Source: Alphaproteobacteria bacterium (GTDB lineage Bacteria; Pseudomonadota; Alphaproteobacteria; Rhizobiales; Devosiaceae). Taken from it: a stretch of 34,281 nucleotides of DNA. Numbering within the stretch: the stretch's first letter is position 1; every line of letters starts with the position of its first letter. The DNA lies in contig JAHJQZ010000049.1 of the NCBI GenBank assembly GCA_018818925.1, positions 1-34,281 on the forward strand, written 5' to 3'. Shown one piece after another: positions 22,974 through 30,039 of the stretch. Both the position numbers and the translations under genes were made by a program. The notes under the pieces were generated by a model. The model was not told the origin of the DNA. It ran no database searches and was given only the letters and a program-made list of their open reading frames with translations.

Positions 22974-23918
22974 GTGACCCTCTTGCTGCACATGAACGGC
23001 GTCGACGAAGCCGGCTGGGCCGACCGGCTGGGTCCGCTTCTTGGCGACAGGCCCGTCTATCGCCGCGACGACCACTTCGATCCCGCATCGATCGACTACA
23101 TCCTGGCCTGGAAGCCCGGGCCGGACGCCTTTGCCGGCCTTTCCAATCTCAAGGCGATCCTTTCCTACGGCGCCGGCGTCGACTCGCTACTCGACCATCG
23201 CGGCCTGCCGGATGGCGTGCCGATCATCAGGTTTTCCGATCCCGACCTGACCGGCCGCATGCGCGACTATGTCGTTGCCGAGGTCTTGGCCCACCATCGC
23301 CTCGAAACCCGCTTCCGCGCCCAGCAGCGCCGGCGCGAATGGACACAGATCGCTCCGCCGCGCGCCGAGGACATCAATGTCGGCGTCATGGGCCTGGGTG
23401 TACTCGGCAAGGCGGCGCTCGCGGCGCTCGCCGGCTTCGGCTACGATCTCGTCGGCTGGAGCCGGTCGTCCAACATCGTTCCGGGCGTGCGTGCCTTCTG
23501 GGGAGCGGAGGGGCTCGTGCCTTTCCTAGAAAAGACCGATATTCTTGTCTGTCTGCTGCCCCTGACGCGCGAGACGCGCGGCATCCTCAATGCCAAAACC
23601 TTTTCGGCGCTGCGCCGGGGCTGGCTGCCCGGCGGACCGGTGGTGATCAACGCGGCGCGCGGCGCCCTGCAGGTCGAGGCCGATCTCGCCGTCGCGCTCC
23701 GCGACGGCACGCTCGGCGCTGCCAGCGTGGATGTGTTCGAAACCGAACCCCTGGCGCTCGACAGCCCGCTCTGGGGCCTTCACAATTGCCGCATCACCCC
23801 GCATGTCGCCGCCGTCTCGGACCCGGCGGCCGGCGCTATCTATTTCGCCGGCGTCATCCGCGATTTCGAGGCCGGATGGTCCATGCCACATCTGGTCGAC
23901 CGGGCGCGGGGCTACTAA
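22974..23918 (+). CDS. ghrA: Glyoxylate/hydroxypyruvate reductase A-like dehydrogenase
   Basis: D-isomer-specific 2-hydroxyacid dehydrogenase of 314 residues, closest in style to E. coli GhrA, which reduces glyoxylate and hydroxypyruvate with NADPH. The Rossmann motif GVMGLGVLGKAAL lies near 137-149. The catalytic Arg is in NAARG (about 225), the Glu in VFETEPL (about 258) and the His in PHVAA (about 277). The GTG at 22974 (VTLLLHMNG) is preferred because the upstream part of the frame overlaps the cycM terminator; ATG 22992 is an alternative, and neither has a strong SD. Convergent with the MarR-GNAT gene, with a weak CTCCC/GGGAG hairpin at 23928-23942 between them. The exact substrate is uncertain. 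Confidence 0.8.
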   Translation: MTLLLHMNGVDEAGWADRLGPLLGDRPVYRRDDHFDPASIDYILAWKPGPDAFAGLSNLKAILSYGAGVDSLLDHRGLPDGVPIIRFSDPDLTGRMRDYVVAEVLAHHRLETRFRAQQRRREWTQIAPPRAEDINVGVMGLGVLGKAALAALAGFGYDLVGWSRSSNIVPGVRAFWGAEGLVPFLEKTDILVCLLPLTRETRGILNAKTFSALRRGWLPGGPVVINAARGALQVEADLAVALRDGTLGAASVDVFETEPLALDSPLWGLHNCRITPHVAAVSDPAAGAIYFAGVIRDFEAGWSMPHLVDRARGY

Positions 23919-23981
23919 GGCTTCACCCTCCCCGAAAGGGAGCGGAAGGGAGCGCGCGACCGCGAGGTCGGCGCCGATCGT

Positions 23982-24911
23982 TCACGTCCGCAGATCCAGC
24001 TCCCAGAATTGCCCGTTGAGGTCGACCCCGAAGGAATGGTGTTTTTCCTCGCGCGCCAGCGTGAAGCCGGCGCCCTGATAGATGCGTCGGGCCGCAGTGA
24101 GGCAGTCCTGGGTCCACAGCATGATGCGGCGATAGCCGGCGGCGCGGGAGAAGCGCACGGCCTCGTCGACCAGACGCTGTCCGAGCCCGCCGCCGCGCGC
24201 CCAGGGCTCGACATAGAGCATGCGCAATTGCGCCGTTCCAGCCTCTCCTGCATAGGGCACGACAAAGATCGAGCCGGCGACAGCACCAGCCCTTTCGGCG
24301 ATCCACAGCCGTTTGGGCGGGGTTTCCGGCGCCTCGGCAAATTCGGCATAGATTTTGGCGATCAGCGCCTCGAACGCGCCGTTCCAGCCCTGTTCCTCGT
24401 GATAGAGTTGGCCCTGGCGCTGGATCAGCCAGCCCAGCTCGCCAATCGTATGGTCACGCAGAACCGTATCGCCCGATCTGTGCTCGCCGAGCAGGTTTGA
24501 GATCGCCTGCATCGCGTCGACCAGTGCCGCTCTGCGCGGCGGCGGCAGCGGTGCGACGAGCGCGGCCGCCGCCCTGTCGCTCAGCCCGTCGAGTTCGGCG
24601 CGCGCCGCCTCGCCGGCGCTTGTCAGCGACAGGTCGGCGGCCCGTCCGTCTTCCGGGCGCGGCGTCGACGCGACGAGGCTCCTTTCGGTCAGCCGGGCAA
24701 GGAGTCGGCTCAATTGTCCCGGATCCATGGCGAGCGCGCGGGCAAGATCGGCGGCGGTCGTGCGCCCCAGCCGTCCGATGTCGTAGACGACCCGGGCTTC
24801 GGCCAGTGAGAACGGGCTTTTGAGAATGCCCTCATCGAGCAGGCCGATCACCCGCGTGTAGAAGCGGTTGAAGGCGCGGATGGCGGCGATGTATTCGTTG
24901 TCCCCGGTCAT
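23982..24911 (-). CDS. MarR-type regulator fused to a GNAT acetyltransferase
   Basis: Two-domain protein of 309 residues. Residues 1-140 are a MarR winged helix (SPFSLAEARVVYDIG, TAADLARALAMDPGQLSRLLARL, wing TPRPEDGRAADLSLT). Residues about 155-309 are a GNAT N-acetyltransferase (LRMLYVEPWARGGGLGQRLVDEA, with the acetyl-CoA loop RGGGLG, and ARRIYQGAGFTLAREEKHHSFG). Such fusions are widespread, but the substrate is unknown. The start is set at ATG 24911 because GGAG lies 6 bases upstream; the ATG at 24944 would place its first codons inside operator sequence and has no SD. Two TTGA-N5-TCAA palindromes upstream make autoregulation very likely. Confidence 0.85.
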   Translation of the reverse strand: MTGDNEYIAAIRAFNRFYTRVIGLLDEGILKSPFSLAEARVVYDIGRLGRTTAADLARALAMDPGQLSRLLARLTERSLVASTPRPEDGRAADLSLTSAGEAARAELDGLSDRAAAALVAPLPPPRRAALVDAMQAISNLLGEHRSGDTVLRDHTIGELGWLIQRQGQLYHEEQGWNGAFEALIAKIYAEFAEAPETPPKRLWIAERAGAVAGSIFVVPYAGEAGTAQLRMLYVEPWARGGGLGQRLVDEAVRFSRAAGYRRIMLWTQDCLTAARRIYQGAGFTLAREEKHHSFGVDLNGQFWELDLRT

Positions 24912-24927
24912 GAATTGCTCCAGATCG

Positions 24928-24961
24928 TTGACACTATCAAGCATAATGTTGACGGAGTCAA
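24928..24961 (-). promoter_or_regulatory. Paired operator palindromes and promoter of the MarR-GNAT gene
   Basis: TTGACACTATCAA (24928-24940) and TTGACGGAGTCAA (24949-24961) are both TTGA-N5-TCAA palindromes, repeated exactly 21 bases apart (two helical turns). Read on the minus strand, TTGACT at the outer edge (24956-24961) and GATAGT (24933-24938) with 17 bases between make a plausible -35/-10. One palindrome covers the -35 and the other the -10, the layout of an autorepressed MarR promoter. Confidence 0.7.
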
Positions 24962-25065
24962 TTAATCCAGCACATCAGCACGTCGGCTTAACCGGCCGTT
25001 AGGGTTAATGACCTATTTCCAGAGCGTGCCAATGTGCGGGCCGAATGCCCTTGAGGAGTAGTAGA

Positions 25066-25848
25066 GTGACGAACGCACACGTTATTTCGTTCAGGTCCCT
25101 GCGCGTCCTGGTGCTCGCCGGCGCGGCGGCGGTGCTCCTGTCGGCCTGCGCCACCAATCGCGCTTCGACCAGCATCGACATGCCGGACTATTCCGGCCTG
25201 TCGCAGGCTCAGACCCAGGAGGCGGTGGTCCAGCTCGGCGCCCGCTACAAGGCCAATCCGCGCGATACCAATGCCGCCATTCATTTCGCCGCCGCCCTGC
25301 GCGCCGCCGGCCAGCCGGTCCAGGCCGTCGCGGTCATGGAACAGGCCATGGCGGTCGACGGCAACACCGCCACGGTGCGCATCGCCTATGCCAAGGCGCT
25401 CGCAGCCAATGGCCAGTTCGAGCAGGCGCTCAACGTCGTCGACGGCACGCTCGACCCGACCCGGCCCGACTGGAATGCCCTGTCGGTCAAGGGCGCCATT
25501 CTCGACCAGATGGGTCAGAACGAAGAGGCGAGGGCGCTCTATCGCCAGGCCCAGGTGACGGCGCCGCACGAGGCCTCGCTCGAAGCCAATCTCGGCTTGA
25601 GCTTTGCCATGACCAACGATCTCGCCCAGGCCGAAACGCATCTGCGGCGTGCTGTTTCGATGCCGAGCGCCACCTCGCAGATCCGCCAGAACCTGGCGCT
25701 GATCGTCGGATTGCAAGGGCGTTTCGACGAGGCGCGCGCCCTTTATGCGCGCGAACTGCCGCCCGATCAGGTCGAGAACAACATGAACTACATCCGGGCG
25801 CTGATCACCCAGCAGAACCGCTGGCAGGTCATCGAAGGCGCGAACTGA
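25066..25848 (+). CDS. TPR-repeat lipoprotein (TadD-like)
   Basis: Probable outer-membrane or periplasmic lipoprotein of 260 residues. The signal sequence ends in lipobox LSAC with Cys28. The rest is helical tetratricopeptide repeats: NAAIHFAAALRAAGQPVQAV, VRIAYAKALAANGQFEQAL, NALSVKGAILDQMGQNEEAR, ASLEANLGLSFAMTNDLAQAE and QNLALIVGLQGRFDEAR. It resembles TadD of pilus-assembly loci, but no other tad genes are near, so a scaffold role is all that can be said. GTG 25066 is preceded by GAGGAG; an ATG at 25045 would come before that SD. A 6-base inverted repeat TTAACC/GGTTAA (24988-25008) lies in its upstream region. Confidence 0.8.
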   Translation: MTNAHVISFRSLRVLVLAGAAAVLLSACATNRASTSIDMPDYSGLSQAQTQEAVVQLGARYKANPRDTNAAIHFAAALRAAGQPVQAVAVMEQAMAVDGNTATVRIAYAKALAANGQFEQALNVVDGTLDPTRPDWNALSVKGAILDQMGQNEEARALYRQAQVTAPHEASLEANLGLSFAMTNDLAQAETHLRRAVSMPSATSQIRQNLALIVGLQGRFDEARALYARELPPDQVENNMNYIRALITQQNRWQVIEGAN

Positions 25849-25869
25849 GACAGGGCTTCGGCAACCGTT

Positions 25870-26343
25870 TCAGCACGAACGGGCGGGACCGGCCTTCAGC
25901 GAAGACTTGAGGCGGGACCACAGGCCGCTGTCCATGGTCGGCGCGGTATATTGCACGGCGATGATCTGGCGGCCGTTGCAGGTGGACATGATCCGCTCGC
26001 GCAGTTGCTGCTGGCCGCTCGACCCCGAAATCTCCGCCCAGTCCGGCGTGATCGTCTTCTCGACGTTGGAAAAATGGTCGTAATCGCGGGCATGGACGAA
26101 ACGGCCTTCCGCGTAGGCTTCGAAATTGCCGCCCGGCACGTCGGCGCCATAAACGATGATCATTGATCCCCGCTTGTTCCAGAACGTCAGCCCGTCGCTG
26201 TTCTGCGCTTCGGGTCCGGTGGCGGTGAAGCCGGACGGAATGCTTGCGGTCGCGCCGTAGCGCGCGTTGACATAATCCATCGCCACGGCGGTCAGGGCCG
26301 GAATGGCGAAAAGAATCGCAAGTGGGATCGCTGCAAATCGCAT
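25870..26343 (-). CDS. Small secreted protein of unknown function
   Basis: A 157-residue protein starting MRFAAIPLAILFAIPALTAVA, a clear signal peptide, then a compact domain with YGATASIPSGF, DGLTFWNKRGSMIIVYGADVPGG, FVHARDYDHF and ISGSSGQQQLRERI. Two cysteines, in STCNGRQ and at the very C-terminus (ARSC), could form a disulfide. I do not recognise the family. The start is ATG 26341-26343, and the gene diverges from the rhodanese with 58 bases between them. It converges on the TPR lipoprotein gene, 21 bases apart. Confidence 0.7.
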   Translation of the reverse strand: MRFAAIPLAILFAIPALTAVAMDYVNARYGATASIPSGFTATGPEAQNSDGLTFWNKRGSMIIVYGADVPGGNFEAYAEGRFVHARDYDHFSNVEKTITPDWAEISGSSGQQQLRERIMSTCNGRQIIAVQYTAPTMDSGLWSRLKSSLKAGPARSC

Positions 26344-26401
26344 GTCATAAGATTGATCGCAAACCGCCGCCGAGTGCAATATGTCCCGGCAAGGAGAGAC
26401 C

Positions 26402-26788
26402 ATGAAAAAGGGATTTCGGGCGCTGGTCGCCGAGGCGGAAGCCATGATCGAGGCGATCTCGCCGGAACAGGCCATGGCGCTATTGGGCAGTGACGGCGTC
26501 GTCTTCGTCGATGTGCGGGAAAGGGGCGAATTGCGGCGCGATGGCAGCGTTCCGGGCGCCGTGCACGTGCCGCGCGGCATGCTCGAATTCTGGATCGATC
26601 CGGAAAGCCCCTATTTCAGGCCAGAACTCGCCGGCCCGGCCCGCTATGTCTTTTTCTGCGCCGCCGGCTGGCGCTCGGCCCTGGCCAGCCGCACCGCGCT
26701 CGAAATGGGCGTCGGCGAGGTTTGCCACATTGCCGGCGGCTTTGCGGCCTGGACGCGGGCGGGTGGCCCCGTGGAACTCGGTAGCTAG
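26402..26788 (+). CDS. Single-domain rhodanese-like sulfurtransferase
   Basis: A 128-residue rhodanese domain: VVFVDVREREGE-like strand at 33-43 (here VVFVDVRERGEL), GSVPGAVHVPRGMLEFWID, then the active-site loop CAAGWRS with Cys86, and HIAGGFAAWTRAGGPV at the end. The Cys is present, so persulfide transfer is plausible; the donor and acceptor are unknown. An N-terminal helix of about 20 residues precedes the domain. ATG 26402 has AAGGAG 6-7 bases upstream. Cytosolic, with no signal peptide. Confidence 0.88.
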   Translation: MKKGFRALVAEAEAMIEAISPEQAMALLGSDGVVFVDVRERGELRRDGSVPGAVHVPRGMLEFWIDPESPYFRPELAGPARYVFFCAAGWRSALASRTALEMGVGEVCHIAGGFAAWTRAGGPVELGS

Positions 26789-27075
26789 GCATTATTGCGC
26801 TCGAAACGTCCATGAAATCGGTTACATTTGCGCTTTGTGGCATGTACAACCTCATGTGATACTTTTAGCCTGAGCATTCTGGTTTGCGAATACCGGACAA
26901 TCGGGGATGCCTGGGCCGCCAATTGCAGGGATGGCCGGACCCGCGGGAGAGGATCGCGGCGCAACAAAATGGTGTCCGGCAAAGGCCGGGCGTTGCGCCA
27001 AGGGCGGGGGACGAGGGAGTGACGACGGGTGACAAAAGTTAATCGGCTGCGGCGCGTCTGGGGGATGCGGACGTG
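26789..27075. promoter_or_regulatory. Region upstream of the LacI gene with an operator-like palindrome
   Basis: No gene is seen in this 287-base gap. TGAAATCGGTTACA (26813-26826) is an imperfect 14-base palindrome with a central CG; its right half, CGGTTACA, is a typical LacI-family half-site. It could serve autoregulation of the LacI gene about 250 bases downstream. No firm promoter was found. Confidence 0.3.
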
Positions 27076-28107
27076 ATGAAGCGCGCCAGCGTCAGCGATG
27101 TCTCTCGCCGGGCGGGGGTCTCCACCGCGACGGTCAGCCGGGTTCTCAACGATCCCGAAAAGGTGTCCGAGGTGACGCGGGCCAAGGTGCTCGCCGCCAT
27201 CGAGGAACTCAGCTTCGTCAAGAGCGCCGCCGCCTTCTCCCTTAAGGCGCGGCAATCGCACAATGTGCTCGTCGTCGTCTCGAAAATCGGCAACATCTTC
27301 TATTCCAAGATGTTCCAGGGCGTGCAGCGTCGCGCCGAGGAAAACGGCTATTCCGTTATCATCACTTCGCGGGCCGATGAAATGCACCACCCGGTGCTGG
27401 AGCGGCTGCGCACCGGCCGCGTTGACGGCGTGCTCGTGCTCGACGCAACCCCGCTCGGGCCAGCCGATCTCGACTTTCTCAAATCCTTTTATCGCCAGAC
27501 CCCGCCCATCGTCGGCTTTTCGGAAAAGGCCGGTATCCTTCCCTATCCGCATGTGCTGGTCGACAATTTCAGGCCATCCTACGAGTTGACGCGCCACCTG
27601 ATCGATCTCGGCCATCGCGACATCGGCGTCGTGCAGGCGCCCGAGAACCTGCCGGTCAGGCTCGAGCGCCTGGGCGGCTTCATGCAGGCCATGCGCGACG
27701 CCGGTCTGGCGGTGCCCGACCGCAACGTCTTTAAAGGCGGTTTCGAAAGCCCGGCCGGCCACGAGGTGGCGCGCACGCTTTTAGAGCGCGGCCTTGGCGA
27801 CATGCCGACCGCCATGGTCTGCTCCAACGACGAAATGGCCATGGGCATGATCTCCGACCTGGTCAAGGCCGGTATCCGCGTGCCCGATGATCTGTCGGTG
27901 ATCGGGTTCGACGACTGCACCCTGGCCGATGTCTATTCGCCGCCCCTGACCACCGTGGCCCAGCCGCGCGAGCGCATCGGCGAGGAGGCGATGGACCTGC
28001 TGCTGCGCGTGCTCGCCGATCCGACGATTCCGGCCGACACCGTCGTCGTGCTCGACACTCATGCCTGCATCCGCGGCACCACGGCACCGCCGCGCAAGAC
28101 CGCGTAG
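27076..28107 (+). CDS. LacI-family transcriptional regulator
   Basis: Sugar-responsive repressor of 343 residues. The N-terminal helix-turn-helix and hinge helix are clear: VSDVSRRAGVSTATVSRVLNDPEKVS, then AAAFSLKARQSHNVLVVV. The periplasmic-binding-protein-like core follows, with FYSKMFQGVQRRAEENGY, VDGVLVLDATPLG, LIDLGHRDIGVVQAPE, AMVCSNDEMAMGMI, DLSVIGFDD and TTVAQPRERIGEEAMDLLL. ATG 27076 is given; GTG 27073 directly before it is equally possible, as the SD is weak. No obvious target gene adjoins it: rhodanese upstream and a cobalamin operon downstream. Its ligand and regulon are therefore unknown. Confidence 0.9.
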   Translation: MKRASVSDVSRRAGVSTATVSRVLNDPEKVSEVTRAKVLAAIEELSFVKSAAAFSLKARQSHNVLVVVSKIGNIFYSKMFQGVQRRAEENGYSVIITSRADEMHHPVLERLRTGRVDGVLVLDATPLGPADLDFLKSFYRQTPPIVGFSEKAGILPYPHVLVDNFRPSYELTRHLIDLGHRDIGVVQAPENLPVRLERLGGFMQAMRDAGLAVPDRNVFKGGFESPAGHEVARTLLERGLGDMPTAMVCSNDEMAMGMISDLVKAGIRVPDDLSVIGFDDCTLADVYSPPLTTVAQPRERIGEEAMDLLLRVLADPTIPADTVVVLDTHACIRGTTAPPRKTA

Positions 28108-28170
28108 TTCTTGTCGCGGCACGTTGACCGCGACCGGGCCGACCCCTTAAGACAGACGCCCTAGCAGCGT

Positions 28171-28284
28171 TCCGTAAGGGACTGAAAGTCAGTCCGGTGC
28201 GATCGACCCAAATCGGGGATCAAGGCCGGAGCTGCGCGATGTCTTGATGCGAAACTCTGCCTCCCTTTTGAAACGGAGGTGGAC
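28171..28284 (+). promoter_or_regulatory. Structured leader of the cobalamin operon with SD-sequestering hairpin
   Basis: Elements in order: stem GGACTGA (28179-28185) with TCAGTCC (28189-28195); an arm closed by TCCGG (28193-28197) and CCGGA (28226-28230), holding GATC/GATC and CCC/GGG pairs; a competing pairing ATCAAG (28219-28224) with CTTGAT (28243-28248); and a final stem CTGCCTCC (28257-28264) with GGAGGTGG (28275-28282) that buries the cbiX SD. The CGGTGCG-arm-CCGGAGCTGC order recalls one half of rhizobial cobalamin riboswitches, but the CCCGCAACTGT segment and a full B12 box are absent. Possibly a variant or degenerate cobalamin riboswitch. Confidence 0.45.
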
Positions 28285-29400
28285 GTGAGTCTTGATTTTT
28301 CCCTGCCCGCGCGTTCGGGCGTCATGTTGTGCGGCCATGGCAGCCGCAACCGGCTCGCCGTTGACGAATTCGCCGCCCTGGCGCTCAAGCTCGGCCGGCG
28401 TCTCGGCGACGTGCCGGTCGAGTATGGCTATCTCGAATTCGCCGATCCGGTGATCGCCCATGGTCTCGACCGCCTGCGCGCCAGGGGCGTCGAAGAGGTC
28501 TTCGCCCTGCCCGGCATGCTGTTCGCCGCCGGCCATGCCAAGAACGACATCCCCTCGGTGCTCAATACCTATGCCTCCCGCAACGGCATCCAGATCGCCT
28601 ATGGTCGCGAACTCGGCGTCGATCTGAGGATGCTCAATGCCGCCGGCGCCCGAATCGCCGAAGCCGAATCGGCGGCCAGTTCCGATATCCCGCGCCACGA
28701 CACGCTGCTATTGGTGGTCGGTCGCGGCGCCTCCGATCCGGATGCCAATTCCAATGTCGCAAAGATGATGCGCATGCTGTGGGAGGGCATGGGCTTTGGC
28801 TGGGGCGAGACCGCCTATTCCGGCGTCACGTTTCCGCTCGTCGCCCCGGCGCTCGATAAGGCGGCGCGCCTCGGCTTCAGGCGGATCGTTGTCTTCCCCT
28901 ATTTCCTGTTCACCGGCGTTCTGGTCAAACGCATCTATGCGGCAACGGACGCGGCGGCGGCAAAGTACCCCGAGATCCACTTCGTCAAGGCGCCCTATCT
29001 CAACGACCATCCACTCGTTCTCGACACCTTCGTCGACCGCCTGCGCGAGATGACGCGCGGCGAGAACCTGATGAACTGCGCTTTGTGCAAGTATCGCGAG
29101 GCGGTGCTCGGCTTCGAGGCCGATGTCGGCGCGGTGCAGCAAAGCCATCACCATCACGTCGAGGGCATTGGCGGCGGGCTCGAGAATTGCCCGTGCCGGG
29201 GCGATTGCGACGCCTCGTGCCGGAACGAGGCCTTCTGCAAGGCGCACGGCCTGCCCTTCACGCCGCTTCCGGAGCATCATCATCACGACCACGAGCACGG
29301 GCCCCACCACGGCGACGGGCATCACCATCATCACGCCCACGCGCCCTATCCGCATGCCGACCACCCGCTCGGGCCGGTGACGCTTGCAAAGGGGAAATGA
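28285..29400 (+). CDS. cbiX: Sirohydrochlorin cobaltochelatase CbiX with Cys- and His-rich C-terminus
   Basis: Inserts Co(II) into sirohydrochlorin (or inserts it early in the pathway), committing it to cobalamin. The 371-residue long-form CbiX has two chelatase-like halves: GVMLCGHGSRN with His18, LPGMLFAAGHAKNDIP with His84, then LLLVVGRGASDPDANSN and VVFPYFLFTGVLVKRI. The C-terminal part has MNCALCKYRE (an M-x-C-x-x-C motif as in the Fe-S CbiX of Bacillus megaterium), HHHHVEG, a cluster CPCRGDCDASC...C, and a tail with about twenty His. The GTG at 28285 is chosen for GGAGG 5 bases upstream; GTG 28279 overlaps that SD. First gene of the operon and ends one base before cobH. Confidence 0.92.
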   Translation: MSLDFSLPARSGVMLCGHGSRNRLAVDEFAALALKLGRRLGDVPVEYGYLEFADPVIAHGLDRLRARGVEEVFALPGMLFAAGHAKNDIPSVLNTYASRNGIQIAYGRELGVDLRMLNAAGARIAEAESAASSDIPRHDTLLLVVGRGASDPDANSNVAKMMRMLWEGMGFGWGETAYSGVTFPLVAPALDKAARLGFRRIVVFPYFLFTGVLVKRIYAATDAAAAKYPEIHFVKAPYLNDHPLVLDTFVDRLREMTRGENLMNCALCKYREAVLGFEADVGAVQQSHHHHVEGIGGGLENCPCRGDCDASCRNEAFCKAHGLPFTPLPEHHHHDHEHGPHHGDGHHHHHAHAPYPHADHPLGPVTLAKGK

Positions 29401-30039
29401 ATGGGGCTCGATTATCTCCGCGATCCCGAAGAGATCTACCGGCGCTCCTTCGCCCTGGTCCGTGACGAGGCCGATCTCGCGCGCTTCGTTGGCCCCGATG
29501 CCGAAGTGGCGATGCGGATGATCCATGCCTGCGGACAGGTCGATATCGCCGGAGACCTCGTGTTTTCGGGCGACGCCAGCAAGGCCGGCACCGACGCGCT
29601 CAAGGCTGGCAAGCCGGTTTTCTGCGACGCCGAGATGGTCGCCGCAGGCATCAACCGTTCGCGGCTTGCCGCCGGCAACGACGTCATCTGCACGCTCGAT
29701 GCGCCCGGACTCGCGGAAGCGGCGAAAAAGGCGCGAACAACGCGTTCGGCCGCCGCCGTCGATCTCTGGGACGAACGGCTCGCCGGCGCCATCGTCGCCA
29801 TCGGCAACGCCCCCACCGCCCTGTTCCGCCTGCTCGAACGGCTCGATGCCGGCGCGCCGAAGCCGGCGCTGATCGTCGGCCTGCCGGTCGGCTTCGTCGG
29901 CGCCGCCGAATCCAAAGCCGAGCTGATCGCCGATAGCCGCGGCGTGCCCTACTTGACCCTTGTCGGCCGCTTCGGCGGCAGCGCCCTCGCCGCGGCCGCG
30001 ATCAATGCCCTTGCAAGCCTCGCCTGGCCGAAACCATGA
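29401..30039 (+). CDS. cobH: Precorrin-8X methylmutase (CobH/CbiC)
   Basis: Moves a methyl group from C11 to C12 of precorrin-8X (or its cobalt form) to give hydrogenobyrinic (cobyrinic) acid. The 212-residue protein has family length and motifs: DYLRDPEEIYRRSFALVRDEADL, MIHACGQVDIAGDLVFS with the catalytic His, GKPVFCDAEMVAAGI, VAIGNAPTALFRLLE, IVGLPVGFVGAAESKAEL and GRFGGSALAAAAINAL. ATG 29401 directly follows the cbiX stop, with GGGGAA as SD. Ends in an ATGA overlap with cobL. Confidence 0.95.
   Translation: MGLDYLRDPEEIYRRSFALVRDEADLARFVGPDAEVAMRMIHACGQVDIAGDLVFSGDASKAGTDALKAGKPVFCDAEMVAAGINRSRLAAGNDVICTLDAPGLAEAAKKARTTRSAAAVDLWDERLAGAIVAIGNAPTALFRLLERLDAGAPKPALIVGLPVGFVGAAESKAELIADSRGVPYLTLVGRFGGSALAAAAINALASLAWPKP

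Noticed and set aside
23928-23942. CTCCC-loop-GGGAG hairpin between convergent ghrA and MarR-GNAT genes as a terminator
   Set aside because: Only five base pairs and no T-run on either strand; too weak to call.
28171-28284. Canonical cobalamin riboswitch
   Set aside because: The CCCGCAACTGT segment and the full B12 box are not found, so I report only a structured leader with partial resemblance.
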